Shown here in pieces: positions 46,332 to 57,259 of a stretch of 64,000 bases of DNA (the stretch's first letter is position 1; the number at the start of each line of letters is the position of its first letter). Origin of the DNA: Clarkia xantiana subsp. parviflora (Eukaryota > Streptophyta > Magnoliopsida > Myrtales > Onagraceae); contig JAPTYO010000011.1 of NCBI GenBank assembly GCA_036873135.1, forward strand, positions 6,122,298 through 6,186,297, read 5' to 3'. The position numbers and the translations under genes were made by a program. The notes beneath the pieces are model-generated. The model had not been told where the DNA came from and did not search any database. It worked only from the letters and a program-made list of their open reading frames with translations.

Positions 46332-47189
46332 ATGATTCTCTCCCTCTGCCTCTCTTCTTCACCACATTCAATTCCATCCTCTCTTACATCTCCACAAACC
46401 CTAACTTCTCCTCCCTCCATCTCTCCAACAACCTCTCCCTTCTACATCAAGTTCCGAACTTCCCACCGCGAAGACCTCCGCTACCTCAAAACCCTAGGCC
46501 TCATTTCCCCAACCGCCAAACCCCACACTTGGCCTTCACCAGAAACCGCCGATCAACTCCTCACCCGAGTTAATTTCCTCAAATCCAAGGGCTTTTCCGA
46601 CACCGATTTCCCTCGAATCGCCTTCTTGGTCCCCCAACTGTTCTCCCGGGATCTCGACCCCACTGCACAGATTGATCCCGTATTTGATTTCTTAACCAAT
46701 GAATTATCAGCTTCAACGCGAGAATCATGTGGGTTGATCACCAAGTGTCCGAAGATCCTTTTTTCCGATGTCGATTATTGCCTCAGGCCGACCCTCAAGT
46801 TTCTGAAGCAACTGGGTGTTGAGAAACTCAATGTGCCGACCACTCTAAATGCGCATTTGTTAGACACCCGGGTCGAGAAACTCAAAGAGAAGATCAAATT
46901 CCTGAGGAGCATCGGGTTTACGTATCAAGAGTCTGCGAAGATCTGCGCTAGACTGCCGGCAATATTCGGGTATAGTGTCGAGAACAACCTGATGCCGAAG
47001 GTGGAGTACCTGGTGGAGGAGATGGAGAGGAGTTTGGAGGAGCTGGAGAGATTTCCACAGTATTTCGGGTTTAGCTTGGAGAGGCGGATCATGCCCAGGC
47101 ATCTGCATTTGAAGCAGAGGAATGTAAGCATTCCTCTCAATAGGATGTTGCTCTGGGGTGATCAGAAATTTTACACTAAATGGAAGTAA
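46332..47189 (+). CDS. mTERF family protein, predicted organellar
   Basis: Single-exon gene for 285 residues. mTERF proteins bind nucleic acid in chloroplasts or mitochondria and act in transcription, RNA processing or translation. The first 45 residues are Ser/Thr/Pro-rich without acidic residues, fitting a transit peptide. After that come helical mTERF repeats with their spaced prolines: LLTRVNFLKSKGFSDTDFPR, LFSRDLDPTAQIDPVFDFL, GLITKCPKILFSDVDYCLRP, KIKFLRSIGFTYQESAKI, MPKVEYLVEEM, and the typical closing ELERFPQYFGFSLERRIMPRH. Fewer repeats than in the largest family members; short plant mTERFs of this length exist. Which member it is could not be decided. It sits about 140 bp downstream of the poly(A) retroelement, which may have displaced its distal promoter. 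Confidence 0.88.
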   Translation: MILSLCLSSSPHSIPSSLTSPQTLTSPPSISPTTSPFYIKFRTSHREDLRYLKTLGLISPTAKPHTWPSPETADQLLTRVNFLKSKGFSDTDFPRIAFLVPQLFSRDLDPTAQIDPVFDFLTNELSASTRESCGLITKCPKILFSDVDYCLRPTLKFLKQLGVEKLNVPTTLNAHLLDTRVEKLKEKIKFLRSIGFTYQESAKICARLPAIFGYSVENNLMPKVEYLVEEMERSLEELERFPQYFGFSLERRIMPRHLHLKQRNVSIPLNRMLLWGDQKFYTKWK

Positions 47190-47554
47190 AGAGAAGTGTG
47201 TTACTACACTGTATGTATTGATTGTAGGGATATGTACTTGTCAACAACTGATGGTTCTAATTCTGTGAAGGAGTTGCTTTTGGAATCTGATGTTTGAAAT
47301 GGTCTTCTTTAGTAAATGAAGAGTTTCTGCTAGGCATTTCGTCGAACAACTAGAAGGCATGATTTTCTGTTCATAATAATCATAATATCTACTTCTGAAG
47401 ATATGTAGGATACTGAACACTCAAGTTATTGATAATTCAATCTTTTTAGGAAGTGGGTAAGTGGCATTTTTTCTTACCTTGTAAAGAACTGAACTATTTT
47501 CCATTTTTTCATGAGTATTGAGGTTGAGCTGGGTTTAAATTTTTAATCTTAAAG
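47190..47554. other. mTERF 3' flank and upstream region of TRM10 copy 1
   Basis: No separate gene. The last 30 bp before the next start codon (aatcttaaagatggaag) match the same position in TRM10 copy 2, but similarity does not extend further upstream. Confidence 0.4.
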
Positions 47555-48915
47555 ATGGAAGATGGGGAAGAGGACTGCCAAGACATATTGGTAGAGGATT
47601 CAGATACTCCCCACTCCCATGAGCAGTCCCAGTCCCTCTCTAAAAGAGCTCAAAAGAAACTGCTTAAGCAACAGCAGTATGAGATCAAGAAAGCAGAGAA
47701 AAAGACCCTTTCGAAAGACCGTATGAAGAAAGAAACCGAGCAGAAACTCAAGGAATGGCAGGAGATTCCCGAAAAAGAGCGTGAAAAGCTCATTGAAATC
47801 CAAAAAGTGTTACGAAATGAGAGGATGGAGAAGAGGACCCAAGAAAAGGAAAAGATTATAGACAGGCTTGTCCGAGCCAAAGAGAACGGACAAAAGATTA
47901 TCATCGATCTTGAGTTTTCTCACCTCATGTTGCCGAATGAGATCATTAGCCTCTGCCAACAGGTTTGTTTGAATCTGTCATTTATTTGGGATTGGAAGCA
48001 TTTATTGGTGTGAAGTTTCAGACTGACTACTGGCCAAAAAAAAAGTTTCAGACTGACCAACTGTAGGTTTTTATACCAATAGGGGTTTGCAAGAATTGAA
48101 CTATCTCTGATAGCATGTGGAATTTCAGACGAACTACTTGACCAACTGTGTTAAAACCTTAATATGTTACGTGAAAGACAATTTTGATGGTTTTATTATC
48201 TAACATTTGATACAGTTTTGCAGATTACATATTGTTATGCAGTTAATGGAATTGGAAGCATTTATTGATGTGAAATTTCAGACGGACCATTTGCCTAATC
48301 ATAGGGTTTGAATTGAACTATAGACTCTCTGATACCATGTGAAATTTCATACTGACTACTTGTCCAACTGTCCTAAAACCTTAATATGTGTTAGATGAAA
48401 CACAATTTTGATGGTTTTATTATCTAACAGTTGATACAGTTTTGCAGATTACTTATTGCTATGCAGTTAATGGGAGGTGTGAATCTCCGTGTGATTTGTG
48501 GCTGACGGGATGCAATGGCGAAATGGGAGCTCAGCTGCAGAATATTTCTGGGTTTGACAAATGGGTTGTTGAGAAAGAGAGTGGATCGTATATCGAAGCT
48601 CTTGAGGATCAAAAGAGCAATCTAGTGTATCTAACTGCAGATGCAGAGACAGTTCTTGATGAAGTTGATGAGACCAAAATATACATTGTTGGTGGGTTAG
48701 TAGATAGGAATAGGTGGAAAGGGATAACCATGAAGAAAGCTCAAGAGCAGGGAATTCAAACAGCAAAGCTGCCTATTGGAAACTACTTAAAGATGTCTAC
48801 TTCTCAGGTGCTCACTGTGAATCAAGTGGTAGAGATACTGCTCAAGTTCTTGGAAACAAGAGATTGGAAGCATTCTTTCTTCCAAGTCATACCTCAGAGG
48901 AAAATATCTTGTTAA
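47555..48915 (+). CDS. TRM10: TRM10-type tRNA (guanine-9-N1)-methyltransferase, copy 1 (shorter)
   Basis: SPOUT methyltransferase that methylates N1 of purine 9 in tRNA with SAM. Two exons, 47555-47962 and 48448-48915, giving 291 residues: acidic N-terminus, Lys/Glu-rich coiled coil (residues 27-110), then the SPOUT domain (NGQKIIIDLEFSHLM; ITYCYAVNGRCESPCDLWL; YIVGGLVDRNRWKG with the conserved Asp; KLPIGNYLKMSTSQVLTVNQ). Compared with copy 2 at 51703 it lacks the second intron exactly (STSQ joins VLTVNQ without interruption) and stops at QRKISC without the acidic tail. Intron 1 carries a duplicated stretch with a second, decoy acceptor. Confidence 0.88.
47989..48474 (+). repeat. Tandem duplication across TRM10 copy 1 intron/exon boundary
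   Basis: Two copies of about 230-260 bp (47989-48249 and 48250-48474). Both contain ggaagcatttattg, ctaacattaatatgt-like sequence, caattttgatggttttatta and, at their ends, gatacagttttgcagattac followed by attg(c/t)tatgcagttaatgg. The first copy therefore keeps a full decoy acceptor and the first 25-30 bases of exon 2. Confidence 0.85.
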
Positions 48916-48919
48916 AATA

Positions 48920-49558
48920 AAGATTGAACTATACCTTTTAAGGTTTTTGAGTAGATGGTTCGCAATTTATTTAATTAAAAAGTTTTAAGTCATGCATGAG
49001 TCTTCAAAATAGTCAAATGTTTCTTAGTAATTGAAAAATGTTGTATATGAGGAATTGTCATACCGGTGGAAAATGTTGGGAAAAATCACCCAAATACCCA
49101 CTTTTTGAAACTCAAACACAAAAATAAGGGAAAAATTGGTCCGAAACTCAAAATGACCAATCCCGCATCTGGGAGATGCGCCATTTTGCTGGGTTAACGG
49201 TTTGACCGTTAACCCAGTTTGACTCAACGGTCATAATATGACTAAGCATGTTGCCAATAGTCCAATACTGCAGTTCTTGAAAATGTGGACAGCATGTTAC
49301 TTAAATCAGTAATCTTTACTAGGATGTCATGGGGCGGGTTTAATCCGCCCCGCGAGATGAAATCAGTTTCCAATCTATGCCCCGTTTAGCTTGCAGGCTG
49401 GAATTATTTAAAAAAAAAAAAAGAAGTTAATATGTCTTTTGTTCCAATATCTTTGATAATTTTTTAGTTTTGTTCTAGCATATTTTTTTCTTAATTTTGG
49501 TTCTATATGTTTGACAATTTTTATTTTTTATCCATCTGTTAATTGACCGTTAGTTTGA
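48920..49558. other. Intergenic DNA between TRM10 copy 1 and a hAT insertion
   Basis: A short stretch at about 49330-49420 (ggggcgggtttaatccgcccc) looks like a fragment of a GGGGCGGG-type hAT element. From 49440 it carries the dispersed repeat also seen at 4920-5160, interrupted by the hAT element that follows. Confidence 0.4.
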
Positions 49559-49566
49559 CCGTTAAA

Positions 49567-50089
49567 TAGGGCTGAGCAGGAAAACCCGAAAGCCCGAAAA
49601 ATCCGTCCCGAGCCCGTCCCGAAAAGCCCGGTCCCGAATAGACCCGAGCGGGCGGGGCTTTTATTTTCAATTCGGGCTCGGGCTTTTGTGCCAAAATCCC
49701 GAAAAGCCCGAGCCCGTCCCGAATTTTTTTTAATACTATATAAATATATAATTATATATATATCTCCATTATTTGATTTCTACGCATCCCTTTCTCGGTT
49801 TCTTATTTTCCTCACGATTTGTATTCCTCTCAAGCTTCTAAAATGACGATGCGCCTCCCTCTCCAAATTCCAGCACTCCATCTTCCTCCATGTTTGATTT
49901 TTTTTTTTTTTTTTTTTTTTTTCAGATTTTTTTGTTAAAATTCGGGCTAGCCCGAGTCCGAGTCCCGAAGTCCCGGCTCGGACGGGCCATTTTCCTCATT
50001 TTCGGGCTCGGGCTAACAATTAGTGTCCCGAAAATTTCGGGCTCGGGCTCAGGTAAAAGCCCGCCCGTCCCGGCCCGAGCTCACCCCTA
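49567..50089. mobile_element. Non-autonomous hAT element nested in another repeat (523 bp)
   Basis: Ends TAGGGCTGAGCAGGAAAA and the inverse of TAGGGGTGAGCTCGGGCC; perfect 8-bp duplication CCGTTAAA at 49559-49566 and 50090-50097. Arms are rich in CCCGA/TCGGG words. The flanks on both sides join into the dispersed repeat seen at 4920-5160, which fixes the order of insertion. Confidence 0.85.
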
Positions 50090-50097
50090 CCGTTAAA

Positions 50098-51000
50098 TAG
50101 TCACGTGACTTGCACATGCCTAGCCCTAAATTTTTATTTTGTTCATTTTAGTCCTCAAATTTACTGTCTTAACTTTTTAATTTTGAAATATAACCCTTAA
50201 ACGTTATCAACCGCACCCTAGGGCTAAATTGACATAGTCATGGTCCGACCTATTGCTAGGTCGAACCATACCTAGGGTCGCTGGATTAATTAACATAAGA
50301 TAGCAAGCAGAAGAATTGAAGAAGTGTCTTTTTGAGTTTTTGTTCTATTATATTTATTAAATGCTCTATTGGATTTTATGGTTCTATTAGATTAAAATTC
50401 GTTATATTTAATATAAAAAAACTACCGAAAAACAACAAAAACGAAATATATAACACATTAGCAACCAATTTAAATATAAGACGACGCCTACAAGCATGGT
50501 GCCCTCCTAAATCCTAATAACATGATTGGGTTCCGAAATCCAACCTCCTAAAACCTCCGTATGTGAGTATGATGAAATTATCCCCAAAGTTGTTAAATAT
50601 TACCATATATGCCACTATATACCACTTAGAAACCTTTCGGAGGTTGACGGAGGTTTGCTGTCGGACTCCCTATCACTATCCCCCGAAAAAATGAAACGGA
50701 AATGATTCCCGTTCCGAGAATTCGGAATGTCAGTGTTCCGAGGTCTCTATATAAAACTGCCCGTAAAGTTGTTTGTTATTACATGCATGCTACCAAGATA
50801 AAAAGCTTTGTGCAATTTTCAACTTGTTTTGTCGGACGAATATTTTTTTAAGAAGGAAATGACTGAAATTGGGGTCCAGCAGTAAAGCCCAACCCAACAA
50901 AGAACAATAAACCCTAGAGCGGAAACAACGTAAACGTGGAATCGTGGTGTGGAACCATATTCTAGGGTTTTACTGGCACCTAAACGGCTATAAAGATGGG
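50098..51000. other. Repeat remainder and TRM10 copy 2 promoter region
   Basis: The left part completes the dispersed repeat (ttcattttagtcctcaaatt). The right part must hold the promoter of TRM10 copy 2. No other gene is seen. Confidence 0.4.
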
Positions 51001-51071
51001 GAGTGTTGGAAATGGGTGAATAGATAACTGATTGGAATAAGCATCGAAACTACCTTCGATTCGAGTTTCAG

Positions 51072-51619
51072 GTATGAATTTTCTACCTCGTTTTCTTTCA
51101 GTTTGTCGATCTTGCATTCCTCGATTTTTTTGGGTTTAAGCTTCAAATCTTTGAGAGAGGCCTTCATTAATCCCAGACTAGCTAATGCTCTGTGCTTATC
51201 TGATTCATGGGAGGCCAATATAAACAATCAGTGGCAGTTTCGCTGATAACGCCTACTTTTGATCTCTTTTTGGGCGTTTAATAGTAACTTCGCCATACAT
51301 TCTGATCGCCATTCACATTTTCAAGCCAATAATGTTAATTGCTGCTTTTGAATTTGTTTTTTCACTGTTTCATTGATTTTGTATACGGAAGCAAGTTCTG
51401 TTGATTCTAATATAGCTCAAGATTCTTGAATATGTGTTTCTTTCTTCTCTCTGAACAATTTGACAATGATCCTAAACTAATGCAATATATATTTTCTTGT
51501 TTCTGGTTCAAATTTTTACCAATTAGAACAAACGTTTCGAGCTGAAATTCCAATTTTGTTATGGTTTTAGTTCTCTCAAGTGTTCATTTCATTTCAATTG
51601 TCGTTGTCTTTTCTTCAGG
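51072..51619 (+). other. Probable 5' UTR intron of TRM10 copy 2
   Basis: A good donor (gagtttcag, then gtatgaattt at 51072) and acceptor (gtcttttcttcag before gaggccattt at about 51619) bracket a T-rich stretch with intron-like composition, 80 bp upstream of the start codon. Inferred from splice consensus only. Confidence 0.5.
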
Positions 51620-51702
51620 AGGCCATTTCGATAAAAGCTTTTGAGAATGTTTTTTTTATACCAGATTGTTAGTTGGATTTGAATATTGTCTTGATCTTAA
51701 AG

Positions 51703-52900
51703 ATGGAAGATGGAGAAGAGAATGGCAAATCCCTATCGGGAGAGGCTTCAGTAGATACACCCCAGCAGCCCCTCTCCAAAAGAGCCCAAAAGAAACTTGT
51801 TAAGCAACAGAAGTATGAAGTCAAGAAAGCAGAGAAAAAGGCCCTTCTGAAAGAGCATAAGAAGAAAGAGGGCGAGCGAAAGCGCAGGGAATGGCAGGAG
51901 ACCCTCGACAGCATTCCTGAAGAAGAGCGTGAAAAGCTCATTGAGAACCGAAAAGGGTTACGAAAGGAGAGAATGGAGAAGAGGTCCGAGGAAAAGCAAA
52001 AGAAATTAGAGAGGCTAACCAGAGCCAAAGAAAATGGACAAAAGATTGTCATTGATCTTGAGTTTTCTCACCTCATGTCGCCGAATGAGATCAATAGCCT
52101 CTGTCAACAGGTTTGTAGAGCTAATAAAAAATGCCATTTGATAATATAGATATAAAAGAAAATGATCTGAAATTGAATGCAGCAATTGATAGTTATTGAT
52201 ACAGTTTTGCAGATTATGTATTGCTATGCAGTTAATGGAAGGTGTGAATCTCCCTGTCATTTGTGGCTAACTGGATGCAACGGCGAAATGGGCACGCAGC
52301 TGCAGAAGATGCCTGGGTTTGATAAATGGATGGTTGAGAAGGAAAGTGGATCTTACATCGAAGCTCTAGAGGACCAGAAGAGTAATTTGGTGTATCTGAC
52401 TGCAGATTCAGAGACTGTTCTTGACGAACTTGATCTGACCAAAATCTACATTGTTGGTGGGTTGGTAGATAGGAATAGGTGGAAGGGGATCACCATGAAG
52501 AAGGCTGAGGAGCAAGGAATTCAAACTGCAAAATTGCCTATTGGAAACTACTTAAAGATGTCTAGTTCCCAGGTAAATAAATGGTCATTTCTTGGTATGG
52601 AGATTATGAATTGGCAAGTTTTAGCTAGCTGACATGGTTGCATTGTTATTTTACCAGGTGCTGACTGTGAACCAAGTGATAGAGATACTGCTAAAGTTCT
52701 TGGAAACAAGAAATTGGAAGGATTCTTTCTTCCAAGTGATACCTCAGCGGAAACGATGCGGGCCTGATACAAGAACCGATGAAGAAGGAGAAGAAGGCAA
52801 AGAGAATGAAAAAGATGAAGAAATTGACAACAAAAAGAGGTGCGTTGATGAAGAATTATCTGTCAAAGTTGATGATGATACACAGAAACTGAGTTCTTAG
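51703..52900 (+). CDS. TRM10: TRM10-type tRNA (guanine-9-N1)-methyltransferase, copy 2
   Basis: Three exons, 51703-52110, 52213-52572 and 52658-52900; 336 residues. Exon 1 has exactly the same length as in copy 1 (136 codons). N-terminal Lys/Glu-rich coiled coil (KRAQKKLVKQQKYEVKKAEK), SPOUT core starting NGQKIVIDLEFSHLM, conserved YIVGGLVDRNRWKG (Asp at about residue 222) and KLPIGNYLKMSSSQ. Unlike copy 1 it has the usual acidic C-terminal tail after VIPQRKRCG (TDEEGEEGKENEKDEEIDNK). It looks like the intact ancestral copy; a 5' UTR intron is likely. Confidence 0.93.
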
Positions 52901-53246
52901 ATAGTGAAAGCCGAGAACAACCCTTTTGTCTATCATATTGGTTGGTTCTGCTGGTAGATTTTGAGCATCATCTGTTTACGAATCTTTCTAGACAATGTTG
53001 TGTTCTTTCTGGTATAATAATATAATAGATGTCGGATTAGACTCTTTGGTTACGTTGAGGATTCATTTCTAATATTTCTATCTATGTGACATTCTATTGT
53101 GAATTTTTTTGCTATAGGGAATATATACCGAAATTGGAATGTCTTCTATATAAATAGAGAGTAACTGCATAGAATTTTTTAGTACAGACCCTTATTGTGG
53201 TCTAAAATGAATTTTGAACAAAACCCTATTTAGTTTTAAGAACCTA
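52901..53246. other. 3' flank of TRM10 copy 2
   Basis: Contains the presumed 3' UTR (aataatataatag near 53020) and no other feature before the Mutator-like element. Confidence 0.4.
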
Positions 53247-53255
53247 TAAACTATA

Positions 53256-54122
53256 GGGTTAAGAACCTATGAAATGTCTGAACTATCACCCATAGAGGTC
53301 TGAAATTACAATTTTGTTGATAACACCGGTCTCCGTTAGTTTTTTCCGTTAAAACTAACGGAAGTTGGTCACATGTTTGGCATGTGACCGGAAATTAAAT
53401 AAAATTCCAAAAATGCCCTTCTATCAAGTGTGCCCCTCACATGCATGGAGTGAAAAGACCAAAATGCCCTTGAAGCCACCACGGTACTCCGGCGACCACC
53501 AATCGTACTCCGGCGACCACCACCGTACTCCGGCGACCACCGCCGTACTCCGGCGACCACCACCAAGGCTCCGATTGGGCCAAAATCGGAGCCACCGGCC
53601 CCGATTGGACTCCAATCGGGGCCAAAAAAGCTCCGATCGGAGCTTTGTGGCTCTGGTCGGAGCTCTGTGGCTCCGACCAGAGCCACAGAGCTCCGATCTG
53701 GAGCTTTTTTGGCTCCGATCGGAGCTTTTTTGGCCCCGATCGGAGCTTTTTTGGCCCCGTGGTGTCCGGAGTCGGGTCGCCGGAGCCGAGGTGGTGGTCG
53801 TCGGAGTCGAGGTGGTGGTAGCCGGAGTCGGGTGGTGGTGGCCGGAGTCGGGTGGTGCTGGCCGGAGTTGGGTGGTTTTAATTTGACTTTAGGGGTAAAA
53901 TTGTCATTTCACATTTCCTTAAATAAGATATTAAATAAAACAAAATATTAAAGGGGCAAAAATGTCATTTCACACAATTCTGTTAAATTTAACCCTAAAA
54001 ATGGACGGAAAACCTCAAATCAACAAAATTGTAATTTCAGACCTCTGTTATTAACTTTTTAAATTTCAGACCTCTCCCGTTAACATGGGTGATAGTTCAG
54101 ACCTTTCATAGGTTCTTAACCC
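53256..54122. mobile_element. Mutator-like palindromic element, family 3 copy C (867 bp)
   Basis: Ends GGGTTAAGAACCTATGAAA-like and inverse; perfect 9-bp duplication TAAACTATA at 53247-53255 and 54123-54131. The interior nearly repeats the element at 25161-26011 (caagtgtgcccctcacatgc, ggtactccggcgaccaccaa, ttaatttgactttaggggta), so both derive from a recently active subfamily. Confidence 0.9.
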
Positions 54123-54239
54123 TAAACTATAAGCTAAACTGTTTGATTGAGTCCCAGGTTTATAGGTTCTTAACCCTTATATTTATACTAAACCCTGCCG
54201 TAGGTTTCCTAGCAAGATAGGAAACAATACTTACATATT

Positions 54240-54325
54240 TGAATATATACCCGATATTAAAAAAAAAATATATATATATATATATATACACCATATATTT
54301 TCGAAATATTATACGTATATATATA
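54240..54325. repeat. (TA)n microsatellite
   Basis: Two TA runs separated by a short spacer, in AT-rich DNA. No gene in the 54132-54365 interval. Confidence 0.6.
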
Positions 54326-54364
54326 TATGGAAGAGTCTTTTTAAAATATTTTTAATCATTCGTG

Positions 54365-55690
54365 TCGATTTTATTGAAGGAAAACAATTACAAACTACAA
54401 ATCAGAAAACGATTGCTCTGGAGGGAATGGTAAACAAACATCCAAATCTCGAACAAGCAGAGCAAGTACCAACAGAAAATCAGAATTACAATCGGAAATA
54501 ACTAAACTACAACACCAGATCGGCTTAACGGTAGAGATGACCCTAGGCAAAGGATAACAACTTGGTGAGTAGGAGTCTAGCTGATACAGCCACGAATTCA
54601 GCCGTTCAGAGGAGAAAGGAACCTCCCTCAAGACCGACAGGGCTAACAGAGGACCTACACAACAAGCGATACCAGACAGGACCCACAGTAAACCTAAAAC
54701 ATAAACAACTCCATTAACAAACGAAGATGACTGCATGACTGGTGTAGAGATTTATAATTGGTAGGAGCGGTACGAAACCAAGTTACCGAAGCGCCCCTGG
54801 CTGTAGAACATCCGTGAAGGACTAGCGCACGAGTGGGGTGCCAACGAAATACTCTGCTTCTCCGTTAGGAGAAGAGTTTTACAATGAGATACGGCCGCGA
54901 GCGCGGTCATATCGTGTGCACTCCAAAGGGTACATATCATGCATTTGTTTGTGTGATGAACGGAGCGTTGGTTCTGACGAACTATTGGTTCGACTGGAAG
55001 GGGTAGATGGAGGAGGGTCGTGGGCTGTACCGCCAAGATATATTCGAGTTTGAGCTTAAAGCGGTGAACAGCATCCACAACGACGCGTGAAGGGACGACG
55101 ACGACCGACGTGTTAGTAGTGGAGGTGGGCCGTGGAGGCGCGATTTAGCGCGTGGAGACGCGTGTCAACGCGTACGGCGGTGCATGGCCTACACGCGCCA
55201 CTGCAGTAGGCGCGTGAGTGGCTTGTGGACGGCGCGTGTGAGCGCGTGGATGGGTTGGGTGGCGCGTGGAGGCGCGTGAGTGCTTGCGGTGGCGCGTGGA
55301 GGCGCGTGCGTGCTTGTGGTGGCGCGTGAGAGCGTACGGAAGTGGTTGTGGTGGTGGTGGGCGGTCTTTCTGCGGGCTCGGGGGTGGTGAGGGTGGTTTG
55401 CACGCTTCCGAAAGATGGTACTCACCTCTCCATCGCGGTTGGGGTGAAGGGGGGACGTGAGGGGGGATGGGGGAGGCGGACTCCGCGATTTGGCGAGGCG
55501 GAAAGTGGGATGAAAGCGAGGTTGAATAAGGTCGTCCGGTTTAGGCTTAGGTGTATACTTGAGGAAGAGTAGCTCCATGCTCATAACCATCGAGAGAGTT
55601 TGCATTGAGCAATGACTTCCCTTCGGTTTTTGAATTTTGAGAGAGAGGGGAGTTGGTTCTTCTTTTTAGAATTTAATAACATGTTTTATC
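54365..55690 (-). mobile_element. Diverged relative of the 43.9-kb poly(A) retroelement
   Basis: Minus-strand sequence encodes VHRFKLKL and CASPSRMF segments in the order and spacing found in the 43921-46190 element, and its 3' end (gatttgtagtttgtaattg, ttcaataaa) resembles that element's 3' end. The upstream half is GC-rich with tandem GGCGCGTGGAGGCGCGTG-like words (55140-55340) that are absent from the other copy. The reading frame is broken. A target duplication was not found. Confidence 0.5.
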
Positions 55691-55775
55691 TACTTTTTTT
55701 TTTAAGATTCCGAATACGTTGTATTTTGGGGTCAATATTAATATGGTCAAAATTGAGTGTTTGCGTATTACAAAG

Positions 55776-56466
55776 TTTTCAATAATCTGGGAGAGGTATG
55801 AAGATTGGCCCTTGTGAATTTGAGAGGTCTGAAGATTGAAATGGTGATAACAAAGGTCTGAAGTTTCGACTTGTAGATAATAGAGGTCTCCGTTAGTTTT
55901 TCTGTTAACACTGACGGAAGTTGGTCATGTGCATATCATGTGACCAGAAATAAAATAAAATTCCAAAAATACTCTTCTTGCATCTCACATGATTGAATGA
56001 AAAGACGAAATGCCCTTAAGGCCACCACCCAACTCCGGCGATCACCACTCACAGCTCCGGCGACCACAACCGCGGTCCCGATTGGGCCCAATCGGGGCCG
56101 GTGGCTCCGGTTTGGGCCCAATTGGGGCCGTGGTGGCGGTCGTTGGAGTTTGGTGCCGGTCGTCGGAGTTGTGAGTGGTGGTCGCCGGAGCCGTGGTGGT
56201 GGCCGGAGTTGGGTTAGGTTTAAATTATGGACAGGGGTATTTTTGTCATTTCATCTTTATATTAATTAAACTTTTTATTAATTCAAATATTACAAAAGGG
56301 TATTTTTGACATTTCATGCGGTTCTCTTAAATTTAACATAAAATTTGGACGGAAAACCTAATAATCACAAAGTCCAAACTTCAGACCTCAGTTATCACCA
56401 TTTCAATCTTCAGACCTCTCAAATTCACAATGGTCAATCTTCAGACCTCTCCCAGGTTATTGACCC
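55776..56466. mobile_element. Mutator-like palindromic element, family 3 copy D
   Basis: Right end ggttattgaccc and the right arm (ttaggtttaaattatggaca, tttgtcatttcatctttata) match the 33777-34861 element closely. The left end is mutated (ttttcaataatctgggagag), and no clear 9-bp duplication is left. The interior is shorter with ggccccaattgggcccaa-type palindromes. Confidence 0.75.
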
Positions 56467-57250
56467 TAAATAAAATATATTACTGTAGAATGTAATAATA
56501 TTTTGGAAAATATTCTAATTACATATTTTGAAAAATATTGTCTATTACTAAATATTATAGTAATGTGTGTGTTTATATCATATTTAGAAAGACTCCTTGG
56601 AAACGTATTGATGTATATGCGTAAACGGTCGTCCAAAAAAAAAACTACCATATCTATTGTTGAACTTCAATTTTTTTAGGAGTTGCAATGTATACTACAA
56701 AAAAATATCATGATTGCACGGTAAATATTGTGATCTGACATGTGATAGAACAATAGCACTAGCACAATTAACATGATGATCCGCATGATATAATTGTGTC
56801 ACTAATTCTTAAACATTTTGAATAAGTGTATTACGAATACCGATGTATTAATATATAGTTTACTTATCACAAGTAACCCTTGAAACAAGGTTACTAGGAA
56901 AGTCGCTCACCTAAAGGGCTCACGTCGATTGTTAGGATTCGAATGCCGACTCGAACACTATGTAAAGCTTCTCTATTCTGGCCATAAAGGAACATTTCTA
57001 TGAAATAGATATTTCGTTAGAACAGTAAAAAGAAAATCCGCAACATAAAAAAGAAATGTAATTATTCTACGGAATGATCTCTCATAATGAGGTAGGTTTA
57101 CCTACGCACTAATTCATTCTAAGGCCTTGATTTTTTCTAAATAAGAAACACGGGAAGTTTATGTATGTCTCCTCTTCTACTCGAGACACACAAAATCTCT
57201 ATAATCAGCCTCCTTCCAGCCAAAAGTAATTTGCTCATAGGCTACATTAC
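56467..57250. other. 3' flank of OST48 and intergenic DNA
   Basis: No coding exon. At about 56890-56960 there is a segment (cgctcacctaaagggctcac, ggattcgaatgccgac) with a box-B-like core that could be another SINE remnant, but I could not find a second copy. Confidence 0.35.
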
Positions 57251-57259
57251 TACATGCAT

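Noticed and set aside
56890..56965. tRNA-like or SINE-like segment with ggattcgaatgccgac
   Set aside because: No box A at the right distance and no second copy in the window.
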